DNA from: Bradyrhizobiaceae bacterium | GTDB taxonomy: Bacteria; Pseudomonadota; Alphaproteobacteria; Rhizobiales; Xanthobacteraceae | Reading direction: 5' to 3' | DNA length: 64,000 bases | Assembly: GCA_003963145.1 (NCBI GenBank) | Contig: RXJJ01000015.1 | Coordinates: 124,001 to 188,000, forward strand | Notes under the pieces: generated by a model | The model's database searches: none | What the model was told of the DNA's origin: nothing | Seen by the model: the letters and a program-made list of their open reading frames with translations, nothing else | Part shown: one piece after another, positions 17,287 through 24,834 of the stretch | Position numbering within the stretch: the first letter of the stretch is position 1 | Layout of the letters: every line of letters begins with the position of its first letter | Made by a program: the position numbers and the translations under genes

Positions 17287-17301
17287 TGGCACACTTCTTG
17301 C
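17287..17301 (+). promoter_or_regulatory. Sigma-54 (RpoN) promoter of the urt operon
   Basis: TGGCACACTTCTTGC matches the -24/-12 consensus exactly at the invariant positions: TGGCAC, five bases, TTGC. Transcription would begin near 17313, leaving a leader of about 60 bases before the urtA ATG at 17376. Sigma-54 control with NtrC is the expected arrangement for a urea importer induced by nitrogen limitation. Confidence 0.8.
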
Positions 17302-17375
17302 GATTTCCTTAATGCAGGCGGCCGGGGTGCCGTCTCGTAAGACGTTAATCGCCGCCTCTAGGGAGATATTATCTC

Positions 17376-18704
17376 ATGCGCGTTCAGTCTGTTTCCGCCA
17401 CCGCCAGTTTGGTCAGCCGCCGCAAGTGGCTCGCCGCGTCGGCGGCGCTTTTTCTGAGTTTTTCTGCTTTCGGCACGGCCAAGGCCGCTGACGACACCAT
17501 CAAGGTTGGCGTGCTTCATTCGCTGTCCGGCACCATGGCCATCAGCGAAACCACGCTCAAGGATACGGTTCTGTTCCTCATCGATGAACAGAACAAGAAG
17601 GGCGGCGTGCTCGGCAAGAAACTCGAGGCGGTCGTCGTCGACCCGGCTTCGAACTGGCCGCTGTTCGCCGAGAAGGCTCGCGAATTGATCACCAAGGACA
17701 AGGTCGCGGTGGTGTTCGGCTGCTGGACCTCGGTGTCGCGCAAATCCGTGCTGCCGGTGTTCAAGGAACTGAACAACATCCTGTTCTATCCGGTGCAGTA
17801 CGAAGGCGAAGAGTCCGAGCGTAACGTGTTCTACACCGGCGCGGCTCCGAACCAGCAGGCGATCCCCGCTGTCGACTATCTGATGTCGAAGGACGGCGGT
17901 TCGGTGAAGCGCTGGGTGCTCGCGGGCACCGACTATGTCTATCCGCGCACCACGAACAAGATTCTGGAGGCCTATCTGAAGTCGAAGGGCGTCAAGCCCG
18001 AAGACATCATGATCAACTACACGCCGTTCGGCCACAGCGACTGGCAGACCATCGTGTCGGACATCAAGAAGTTCGGTTCGGCCGGCAAGAAGACGGCGGT
18101 GGTTTCGACCATCAACGGCGATGCCAACGTGCCGTTCTACAAGGAACTGGGCAATCAGGGCATCAAGGCGACCGACATTCCGGTGGTGGCATTCTCGGTG
18201 GGTGAAGAAGAACTCGCCGGCATCGACACCAAGCCGCTGGTCGGCCATCTTGCCGCCTGGAACTACTTCGAGTCGATCAAGACGCCCGCCAACACCAAGT
18301 TCATCGCCGATTGGCAGGCCTATACCAAGAACCCGAAGCGCACGACCAACGACCCGATGGAAGCCACCTATATCGGCTTCAACATGTGGGTGAAGGCGGT
18401 CGAGAAGGCGAAGACCACCGATCCTGACAAGGTGATCGACGCCTTGCCGGGCACCGAAGCACCGAACCTGACCGGCGGCGTCTCGACGCTGCTGCCGAAC
18501 CACCACATCACCAAGCCGGTGTTCATCGGCGAAATCCGCCCCGATGGCCAGTTCGACGTGGTGTGGAAGACGCCCGGCCTCGTCCCTGGCGATGCGTGGT
18601 CGAAGGAGCTTGAGGGCTCCAAGGATCTGATCGGTGACTGGGTCGGCAAGAAGTGCGGCAACTTCAACACCAAGACCAACAAGTGCGGCGGTCAGGGCTC
18701 CTGA
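17376..18704 (+). CDS. urtA: Urea ABC transporter substrate-binding protein UrtA
   Basis: A 442-residue periplasmic binding protein of the branched-chain-amino-acid family, urea clade. It has a long signal with SRRKWLAAS, possibly Tat, cleaved near AKAADD. UrtA-typical segments follow: KVGVLHSLSGTMAISE, VVFGCWTSVSRKSVLPVF, NILFYPVQYEGEESERNVFYTG and NDPMEATYIGF. The C-terminus is Lys/Cys-containing (KKCGNFNTKTNKCGGQ), as in other UrtA proteins. It starts an operon with urtBCDE behind a sigma-54 promoter. A hairpin follows the stop and probably raises UrtA yield over the membrane components. Assignment is strong. Confidence 0.95.
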   Translation: MRVQSVSATASLVSRRKWLAASAALFLSFSAFGTAKAADDTIKVGVLHSLSGTMAISETTLKDTVLFLIDEQNKKGGVLGKKLEAVVVDPASNWPLFAEKARELITKDKVAVVFGCWTSVSRKSVLPVFKELNNILFYPVQYEGEESERNVFYTGAAPNQQAIPAVDYLMSKDGGSVKRWVLAGTDYVYPRTTNKILEAYLKSKGVKPEDIMINYTPFGHSDWQTIVSDIKKFGSAGKKTAVVSTINGDANVPFYKELGNQGIKATDIPVVAFSVGEEELAGIDTKPLVGHLAAWNYFESIKTPANTKFIADWQAYTKNPKRTTNDPMEATYIGFNMWVKAVEKAKTTDPDKVIDALPGTEAPNLTGGVSTLLPNHHITKPVFIGEIRPDGQFDVVWKTPGLVPGDAWSKELEGSKDLIGDWVGKKCGNFNTKTNKCGGQGS

Positions 18705-18726
18705 TTTTCTGCGCCTGAGCAACATC

Positions 18727-18753
18727 GGAAGGCGGCGGCAGTCGCCGCCTTCC
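18727..18753 (+). terminator. Perfect hairpin between urtA and urtB (attenuator or RNA stabiliser)
   Basis: GGAAGGCGGCG and CGCCGCCTTCC pair perfectly over 11 bp around a GCAGT loop. No T-run follows, so it is unlikely to be a full terminator. Such hairpins behind binding-protein genes commonly protect the upstream message or attenuate the downstream genes, giving excess binding protein. Confidence 0.6.
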
Positions 18754-18774
18754 TCAAAGCCGCCGGGGTGATAC

Positions 18775-20388
18775 GTGTCACTGAATGTCCTTGCTCGTGC
18801 TCGTGTTTTCGTTCTTGCGTTGATCCTTGCGGCGGGTTTCTCGCTGCCCGCGCTGGCCGGCCCTTTCGAGGACGCGGTCACCCAATTCACCAATGATTCA
18901 TTCGCGGATACGCAGGAGGCGGTTGGCATCATCGCCACAAGCGGCAACCCGCGCGCCTTTGCCATCATCAGCGCGTTGCAGGACGGCCGGTTGCTGGCCG
19001 ATCCGGCGAGCAAGAAGGTTTTCATCAAGACAGCTGACGGCAAGATCGAGGACGCCATCACGGGCGGGCCGGTCGCGAGCCTGCCGGCGAGCGCGGATGC
19101 GGTGCGCCTCAACAATCGGCTGCGCGGAGTGGTATCCGCTGCGCTGGGCGGTTTGACCTTGCTGTCGCCGGATCCCGCGGCACGCATTGCCGCGGCGCAG
19201 TCGGTGTTCAAATCGCCGGACGAAGCGTTTTTGCCGGTGATCGAAAAGGCGCTGACCACGGAAAAAATCGCTGCCGTGAAGGACGCCTTCCTTCAGGCCA
19301 AGGCCGCGATCATCCTGCAAAAGACCGATGCCAGCGAAGCCGACAAGGTCGACGCGATTGCCGCGATGCGCTCGCGCGGCGATCAGGACGCGCTCGCGAT
19401 GCTGTCGGGTCTGGGAAGCGACCAGCCGCCGGCGGTGACGCGCGCGGCCAGCGCCGCGATTTCTTCGATCAATAACCGGCTGGCGATCTGGGGCGTCGTT
19501 CAGAACGCCTGGTACGGTGTTTCGCTCGGTTCGGTGCTGCTGCTCGCCGCCATCGGTCTTGCCATCACCTTCGGCGTGATGGGCGTCATCAACATGGCGC
19601 ATGGCGAGATGGTCATGATCGGCGCCTACGTCACCTTCGTGGTGCAGGAGGTCATCCGCACCTCTTATCCGGGGCTGTTCGATTACTCGCTGGTGATCGC
19701 GCTGCCGCTGGCGTTTCTGGTCGCAGGCGCGATCGGCGTCGTCATCGAACGGACCATCATCCGCTTTCTCTACGGCCGGCCGCTGGAAACGCTGCTGGCG
19801 ACATGGGGATTGTCGCTTGTGCTTCAGCAGGCCGTCCGCACCATTTTCGGTCCGACCAACCGCGAGGTCGGCAATCCGTCATGGATGAGCGGATCGTTCG
19901 ATATCGGGCAATTGAGCATCACCTACAACCGCCTCTGGATCGTTGTGTTCACCATCGCGGTGTTCTTCGTCCTGCAGGCCATGCTGCGCTTCACCAGCCT
20001 CGGCCTCGAGATGCGCGCGGTGACCCAGAACCGGCGGATGGCCGCCTCGATGGGAATCGCCACCTCGCGCGTTGACGCACTCACATTCGGCCTCGGCTCC
20101 GGCATCGCGGGGATCGCGGGCGTGGCGCTGTCGCAGATCGACAACGTGTCGCCAAACCTGGGTCAAAGCTACATCATCGACAGTTTCATGGTGGTGGTTT
20201 TCGGCGGCGTCGGCAATTTGTGGGGCACGCTGGTCGGTGCGCTCACGCTCGGCATGGCCAACAAGTTTCTCGAGCCGGTTGCCGGCGCGGTGCTGGCGAA
20301 GATCGCCATTCTCGTCCTCATCATCCTTTTCATCCAGAAACGCCCGCGCGGTCTGTTCGCGCTCAAGGGCCGTTCGGTGGAAGCATGA
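18775..20388 (+). CDS. urtB: Urea ABC transporter permease UrtB
   Basis: A 537-residue protein with a GTG start. After a signal-like segment (ARVFVLALILAAGFSLPALAGP) comes a soluble region of about 200 residues, helical and Ala-rich, which is the extension typical of UrtB compared with LivH. Residues about 240-530 form the LivH-type permease with FGVMGVINMAHGEMVMIGAY and FGGVGNLWGTLVGAL. It follows urtA by 70 bp containing a hairpin, and overlaps urtC by 4 bp. Together with UrtC it forms the urea channel. Confidence 0.94.
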   Translation: MSLNVLARARVFVLALILAAGFSLPALAGPFEDAVTQFTNDSFADTQEAVGIIATSGNPRAFAIISALQDGRLLADPASKKVFIKTADGKIEDAITGGPVASLPASADAVRLNNRLRGVVSAALGGLTLLSPDPAARIAAAQSVFKSPDEAFLPVIEKALTTEKIAAVKDAFLQAKAAIILQKTDASEADKVDAIAAMRSRGDQDALAMLSGLGSDQPPAVTRAASAAISSINNRLAIWGVVQNAWYGVSLGSVLLLAAIGLAITFGVMGVINMAHGEMVMIGAYVTFVVQEVIRTSYPGLFDYSLVIALPLAFLVAGAIGVVIERTIIRFLYGRPLETLLATWGLSLVLQQAVRTIFGPTNREVGNPSWMSGSFDIGQLSITYNRLWIVVFTIAVFFVLQAMLRFTSLGLEMRAVTQNRRMAASMGIATSRVDALTFGLGSGIAGIAGVALSQIDNVSPNLGQSYIIDSFMVVVFGGVGNLWGTLVGALTLGMANKFLEPVAGAVLAKIAILVLIILFIQKRPRGLFALKGRSVEA

Positions 20389-21551
20389 TGCCGCATGTCC
20401 TGACACGCTCGCTCGACAAAAGCGCAACGGCGTTCCTGCTGATCGTCGCGGCGGTCGGTATCATCATTCCGTTGCTTAATCTGGCGCTACCGGAATCCTC
20501 GCCGTTGCAGGTGCCGACCTATCTGATGGCGCTGTTCGGAAAATACCTGTGCTACGCCATTCTGGCGCTGTCCATCGATCTGATCTGGGGCTATTGCGGC
20601 ATTCTTTCGCTCGGCCACGGCGCGTTCTTCGCGCTCGGCGGCTACGCCATGGGCATGTATCTGATGCGCCAGATCGGCTCGCGCGGCGTTTACGGCAATC
20701 CGATCCTGCCCGACTTCATGGTGTTCCTGAATTACAGCAAGCTGCCGTGGTACTGGTATGGCTTCGACATGTTCTGGTTCGCAGCGCTGATGGTGCTGTT
20801 CGTGCCGGGACTGCTGGCTTTCTGCTTCGGCTGGCTGGCGTTCCGTTCGCGCGTGACCGGCGTCTATCTGTCGATCATCACCCAGGCGATGACCTACGCG
20901 CTGCTGCTGGCCTTCTTCCGTAACGATTTCGGTTTTGGCGGCAATAACGGCCTGACCGATTTCAAGGACATTCTCGGTTTCAACGTCCAGGCGCAGGGCA
21001 CCCGGGCGGTGTTGTTCATCTTGTCGTGCGTCGCGCTGGCGGTGGCGTTCCTGATCTGCCGCGCCGTCGTGACCTCGAAGCTCGGCAAGGTGCTGATCGC
21101 GATCCGGGACGCGGAATCGCGCACGCGCTTCCTCGGCTACCGTGTCGAATCCTACAAGCTTTTCGTGTTCACGCTCTCCGCCTGCATGGCCGGTGTTGCC
21201 GGTGCACTGTACGTGCCGCAGGTCGGCATCATCAATCCGGGCGAATTCGCGCCGGGTAATTCCATCGAGGCCGTCATCTGGGTGGCGGTCGGCGGGCGCG
21301 GCACGCTGATCGGCGCCGCGCTCGGCGCGCTGGTGGTGAACTACGCCAAGACCGTCTTCACCTCGGGAGCGCTCGCGCCGTACTGGCTGTTCATGCTCGG
21401 CGCGCTGTTCATTCTCGTGACGCTGCTGCTGCCGAAAGGCATCGTCGGCACCATGAGGGACTGGCGGATGAAGCGGCTCGATCAACTCGCTGCCGACAAG
21501 GCCAGCGCCGCGGCCGAAGATGGCGCAACCGAGACACGGATGGCGGAGTAG
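20385..21551 (+). CDS. urtC: Urea ABC transporter permease UrtC
   Basis: A 388-residue LivM-type permease. The start is one of two adjacent ATG codons (20385 or 20388) overlapping the urtB stop; the frame upstream of this point is a shadow. Family segments are DLIWGYCGILSLGHGAFFALG, GNNGLTDFKDILGF, RDAESRTRFLGYRVESYKLF and WVAVGGRGTLIGAALGALVV. The tail after about residue 360 is soluble and Ala/Glu-rich. It precedes urtD by 3 bp. Confidence 0.94.
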   Translation: MMPHVLTRSLDKSATAFLLIVAAVGIIIPLLNLALPESSPLQVPTYLMALFGKYLCYAILALSIDLIWGYCGILSLGHGAFFALGGYAMGMYLMRQIGSRGVYGNPILPDFMVFLNYSKLPWYWYGFDMFWFAALMVLFVPGLLAFCFGWLAFRSRVTGVYLSIITQAMTYALLLAFFRNDFGFGGNNGLTDFKDILGFNVQAQGTRAVLFILSCVALAVAFLICRAVVTSKLGKVLIAIRDAESRTRFLGYRVESYKLFVFTLSACMAGVAGALYVPQVGIINPGEFAPGNSIEAVIWVAVGGRGTLIGAALGALVVNYAKTVFTSGALAPYWLFMLGALFILVTLLLPKGIVGTMRDWRMKRLDQLAADKASAAAEDGATETRMAE

Positions 21552-21554
21552 GGC

Positions 21555-22331
21555 ATGAGCATCACCGACATGAGCATGACCGAAACCCGCACGACGCCGG
21601 CGCTGCTCTATCTCGACGGCGTGCATGTCTCGTTCGACGGATTTCACGCCATCAACAATCTGTCGCTGACGATCGCGCCGGGCGAGATGCGCGCGATCAT
21701 CGGCCCGAACGGTGCGGGCAAAACCACGATGATGGACATCATCACCGGCAAGACCAAGCCTGATGAGGGCGACGTCCTGTTCGACGGCAATGTTGACCTG
21801 ACCCGGCTGGATGAGACGCAGATCGCCGAGCTTGGAATAGGACGAAAATTCCAGAAGCCGACGGTGTTCGACAGCCAGACCATCGAGGACAATCTGCGCC
21901 TCGCGCTGAAGGCCGATCATCGGGTGCGCGGCACGCTGTTCTGGCGCGAAACAGCGGAGGAGAAAGAGCGGATCGACCGCGTGCTGGAAACCATCCGCCT
22001 GACGGCTTCGCGCAATCGCCTCGCGGGCAATCTCTCGCATGGCCAGAAGCAGTGGCTCGAGATCGGCATGCTGCTGGCGCAGGATCCGAAGCTGCTGCTG
22101 GTGGACGAGCCGGTCGCGGGCATGACCGATGTGGAGACGCACCAGACCGCCGAACTTCTGAAAGAGATCAACAAGGAGAAGTCGGTGGTGGTGGTCGAGC
22201 ACGATATGACGTTCGTGCGCGAACTCGGCGTGCGCGTCACGTGTTTGCACGAAGGATCGGTCCTGGCGGAAGGCTCGCTCGATCAGGTCTCGAATAACGA
22301 GCGTGTCATCGAAGTGTATCTGGGGCGCTAA
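21555..22331 (+). CDS. urtD: Urea ABC transporter ATPase UrtD
   Basis: A 258-residue LivG-type ATPase with Walker A at residues 50-58 (GPNGAGKTT), IGRKFQKPTVFDSQTIEDNL typical of UrtD, the signature LSHGQKQWLEIGMLLAQ, Walker B KLLLVDEPVAGM and the switch His in VVEHDMTFV. The WLEIGMLLAQDPKLLLVDEPVAGM region separates UrtD from ordinary LivG. It is 3 bp after urtC and 2 bp before urtE. Confidence 0.95.
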   Translation: MSITDMSMTETRTTPALLYLDGVHVSFDGFHAINNLSLTIAPGEMRAIIGPNGAGKTTMMDIITGKTKPDEGDVLFDGNVDLTRLDETQIAELGIGRKFQKPTVFDSQTIEDNLRLALKADHRVRGTLFWRETAEEKERIDRVLETIRLTASRNRLAGNLSHGQKQWLEIGMLLAQDPKLLLVDEPVAGMTDVETHQTAELLKEINKEKSVVVVEHDMTFVRELGVRVTCLHEGSVLAEGSLDQVSNNERVIEVYLGR

Positions 22332-22333
22332 CC

Positions 22334-23029
22334 ATGCTCGATGTGAAGGACATTACCCTTTATTACGGCGCCGCTCAGGCGTTGCGGGGCATCTCGCTGG
22401 TGGCGGAGCCGGGGAAGGTGACCTGCGTGCTCGGCCGCAACGGCGTCGGCAAGACAAGCCTGCTGCGTGCGATGGCCGGTCAGCAGCCGATCTCCAGCGG
22501 CTCGATCGTGTTCGACGGCACGGACATCTCCACGTTACGGCCCTATGAGCGCGCGCGAAAAGGCTTGTCGCTGGTGCCGCAGGGCCGCGAGATTTTTCCG
22601 CTTCTCACGGTGGAGGAAAATCTCAAAACCGGATACGCGCCGCTCAAGCGGGCGGACCGCCGCATTCCGGACGACGTGTTCTCGCTGTTTCCGGTCCTGC
22701 AGACGATGTTGGGACGGCGCGGCGGCGATCTGTCCGGCGGGCAGCAACAGCAATTGGCAATCGGCCGCGCGCTGGTGATGCGGCCGAAAGTGCTGCTGCT
22801 CGATGAGCCGACCGAAGGCATCCAGCCGTCCATCATCAAGGATATCGGCCGCGCCATCTCCTATCTGCGCAGTCTCGGCACCATGGCGATCGTGCTGGTC
22901 GAGCAGTATCTCGATTTTGCCTGCGAGCTTGGCGACAATTTCGCGGTGATGGATCGCGGCGCGGTGAAATTCACCTGCGACCGCAGCAATCTCGATCCGG
23001 CCGAGATCAGCCGCCAGATGGCGCTCTGA
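22334..23029 (+). CDS. urtE: Urea ABC transporter ATPase UrtE
   Basis: A 231-residue LivF-type ATPase with Walker A GRNGVGKTS, the signature LSGGQQQQLAIGRAL, Walker B VLLLDEPTEGIQPSII and the UrtE-typical LVPQGREIFPLLTVEENLKTG. It ends the operon; an imperfect hairpin with T-rich flanks at 23054-23073 follows. No urease or urea carboxylase gene is adjacent, so the enzyme degrading imported urea must be elsewhere. Confidence 0.95.
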   Translation: MLDVKDITLYYGAAQALRGISLVAEPGKVTCVLGRNGVGKTSLLRAMAGQQPISSGSIVFDGTDISTLRPYERARKGLSLVPQGREIFPLLTVEENLKTGYAPLKRADRRIPDDVFSLFPVLQTMLGRRGGDLSGGQQQQLAIGRALVMRPKVLLLDEPTEGIQPSIIKDIGRAISYLRSLGTMAIVLVEQYLDFACELGDNFAVMDRGAVKFTCDRSNLDPAEISRQMAL

Positions 23030-23053
23030 ACGGAAATAATCTCTCACGACAAA

Positions 23054-23073
23054 AAGCCGCCGTATGGCCGCTT
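23054..23073. terminator. Hairpin between convergent urtE and a small membrane protein gene
   Basis: AAGCCGCC, loop GTAT, GGCCGCTT pair over 8 bp with one mismatch. The minus-strand copy is followed by TTTTT and the plus-strand copy by a T-rich stretch, so it can act in both directions. Confidence 0.5.
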
Positions 23074-23090
23074 CTTGTTTTCCAGCTCTG

Positions 23091-23294
23091 TTAAATCGAC
23101 TTGCGTTGCACGCCGCCGGCAGTCTCTTCCCGTTTGACTTCCGGGAACAGCCACATGGCGAACACCATGAACACGCCAAGGAAAAGGACGACGTACTGGA
23201 TGCGCTCGTTGCCGAGCCCGTGTTGCACATAGGCAGCGACCGCCGCGACCAGGAGCACCAGGATTGAGAGGATGAACTTGATTTTCACCGGCAT
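23091..23294 (-). CDS. Small membrane protein, 67 aa, unknown function
   Basis: This protein has a hydrophobic segment at about residues 6-23 (FILSILVLLVAAVAAYV) and a second at 34-50 (VVLFLGVFMVFAMWLF), then a charged tail ending EVKREETAGGVQRKSI. It is preceded by a purine-rich site (complement of TCTCCCAGG). It is the last of three same-strand genes, 26 bp after a four-span membrane protein and close to the di-iron hydroxylase gene at 23740, so the three are probably one operon. I recognise no family. It could be an accessory subunit of the hydroxylase. Confidence 0.6.
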   Translation of the reverse strand: MPVKIKFILSILVLLVAAVAAYVQHGLGNERIQYVVLFLGVFMVFAMWLFPEVKREETAGGVQRKSI

Positions 23295-23320
23295 CGGAAT
23301 CTCCCAGGAAATATTATCTA

Positions 23321-23716
23321 TTATGTCATCGACAGCGATGTGCCGCCGATCTTGACGAGGAGGCCAAGCGCGGCGGCCTGCACCGCGATCAGCACCAGCA
23401 TCTCGGCCTTGACGTTACCGAGGGGCCAGCGCCATTCCTCGATCAGCGTCGGCGCGAACAATACGATCAGGCCAGTGACCACGATCAGTGTACTCCAGCG
23501 CAGTTCGTTGTAGCCGTACAGCGCGGTGCCGATCAGCAATGCTGCGAGCAGCAGCGCATTGCCGATCAGAAGAAGCACCGCACCTTTTGATTGCGCGATG
23601 TCCGGACGCGATTTCAGCGGAAACATGCCGGCGACGACCAGGAACGCCACGCCGCAGACTGCGGCGAAAAGCGCAAACCAGAGCAGAGATACCCAGTTAG
23701 GCTCGATGGCGTTCAT
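23321..23716 (-). CDS. Four-span membrane protein, 131 aa, unknown function
   Basis: Hydrophobic segments lie at about residues 9-31, 45-66, 74-90 and 103-122 (WVSLLWFALFAAVCGVAFLV, then AVLLLIGNALLLAALLIGTA, STLIVVTGLIVLFAP, AEMLVLIAVQAAALGLLV). No conserved metal ligands or catalytic motif are visible. The gene is 23 bp after the hydroxylase gene and 26 bp before the 67-residue protein gene on the same strand. Membrane partner or assembly factor of the hydroxylase is a guess from position. Confidence 0.62.
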   Translation of the reverse strand: MNAIEPNWVSLLWFALFAAVCGVAFLVVAGMFPLKSRPDIAQSKGAVLLLIGNALLLAALLIGTALYGYNELRWSTLIVVTGLIVLFAPTLIEEWRWPLGNVKAEMLVLIAVQAAALGLLVKIGGTSLSMT

Positions 23717-23739
23717 GGCCGCTACCCGCTCCGTCCGGC

Positions 23740-24555
23740 TTATTCGGCAGGCGTCGCGAATCCGCCGCGAGGCGCGGCGCTTTCGGATGCCGGTTTCGGC
23801 ATCGGCGTGCGCGCAGTCTTGCGCATATCCTTGCGGATATAACGGGTGTCGTAGCCGTTGAACAAATGACCGAGTAACCCGCGATCGAGATCGGATGTGC
23901 CGAACAGCCAGTCCATGATCGGGAAGGTCAGATTCATGTTGCGCTCCATCATGATCGACTGGTTGTGATGCGCGGCATGATGGCGGCGGATCGTGTTGAC
24001 GAAGGGCGCGTTGCGGACGAACCAGTTGTCACCGACATGGCAGCAGAAGTGCATGAACTCGTAGGTCAGATACATGGAGGTCGTGGTGGCGATCAGCAGC
24101 CAACCGACATTCGGCGATACCAGCCAACCGAGCACCAGTGCCGGGGGAATCGACATCATGGTAAAGGTTACCAGCGCGTAGGGCGGAAAGAATGTGACGC
24201 GCCAGTCATGAGAACTCGCGAAACGCATTTCCTCTTCGCTGAAGAACTGATGATGCATCAGGGTATGGCGGTTGTAGATGGCGCGGAATGCCTTGACCTG
24301 CGAAGGGCGGTGCATCACGTAGCTATGAATCCACCATTCGAAGAAATTCGCAAACAAGACAGCCACCGGCACGATCAGCCATTCCCACCAGCGTACGTTA
24401 TGGATGTTGGCGATATAGACGGTGAGGGCGGTGGCGCCGATGATGGCGATGACCGCGACGTGAAGCCAGCCATTATACCAGCCGGCGACCCGGTCCCGGT
24501 AGGTCGCGCGGTATTTGCGCTGGCGGTCCGTCATTGGGCTGGATGCGAGTTCCAT
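23740..24555 (-). CDS. Membrane di-iron hydroxylase/desaturase, fatty acid hydroxylase (sterol desaturase) superfamily
   Basis: A 271-residue integral membrane protein with the histidine boxes of the superfamily: HSYVMH, HTLMHH, HFCCH and HHAAHH, interleaved with about four membrane spans (VAVIAIIGATALTVYIANI, LIVPVAVLFANFFEWW, and a broad hydrophobic region near residues 125-160). Enzymes of this family use a di-iron centre and O2 to hydroxylate or desaturate alkyl chains, sterols or carotenoids. The start at 24555 has AGGGAGA 6 bases upstream. It heads an operon with two small membrane proteins and is divergent from the importer/alcohol dehydrogenase operon. The substrate is unknown. Confidence 0.82.
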   Translation of the reverse strand: MELASSPMTDRQRKYRATYRDRVAGWYNGWLHVAVIAIIGATALTVYIANIHNVRWWEWLIVPVAVLFANFFEWWIHSYVMHRPSQVKAFRAIYNRHTLMHHQFFSEEEMRFASSHDWRVTFFPPYALVTFTMMSIPPALVLGWLVSPNVGWLLIATTTSMYLTYEFMHFCCHVGDNWFVRNAPFVNTIRRHHAAHHNQSIMMERNMNLTFPIMDWLFGTSDLDRGLLGHLFNGYDTRYIRKDMRKTARTPMPKPASESAAPRGGFATPAE

Positions 24556-24834
24556 GGTGTTTCTCCCTGACTTTGGGCCTTACGGCGTGGCCTTACGTTT
24601 GAGCCTTTAGTTAATTGCTCGGGCTTCACGGCCCTGAATTCCGGGCACCCGGGTGCATCTTGCCGCCCCCGAATGCCGTTTCTGACACTGACATATCACT
24701 AATCTATTAGATCGGCAACCGGGCAGATTAAATTTTGAACAGTTCCGAAAAAAAGCTTGTCGGACTGTATCTGATATATTTATGGTATGGCAACAGCGCA
24801 CGACAGATGCGCGTTAATGCATGGGAGAGAGACT

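Noticed and set aside
17358-19259. A 633-codon minus-strand frame across urtA and urtB
   Set aside because: It spans two real genes and their gap, has no start context and reads as low-complexity Arg/Gly/Asp-rich sequence.
20487-22250. A 587-codon minus-strand frame across urtC and urtD
   Set aside because: Runs through two overlapping transporter genes; composition is Arg/His/Gln-rich with no family.
24645-24656. GCACCCGGGTGC palindrome upstream of the di-iron hydroxylase gene
   Set aside because: Perfect but only 12 bp and GC-rich; by itself it could be chance in GC-rich DNA and no regulator fits it.
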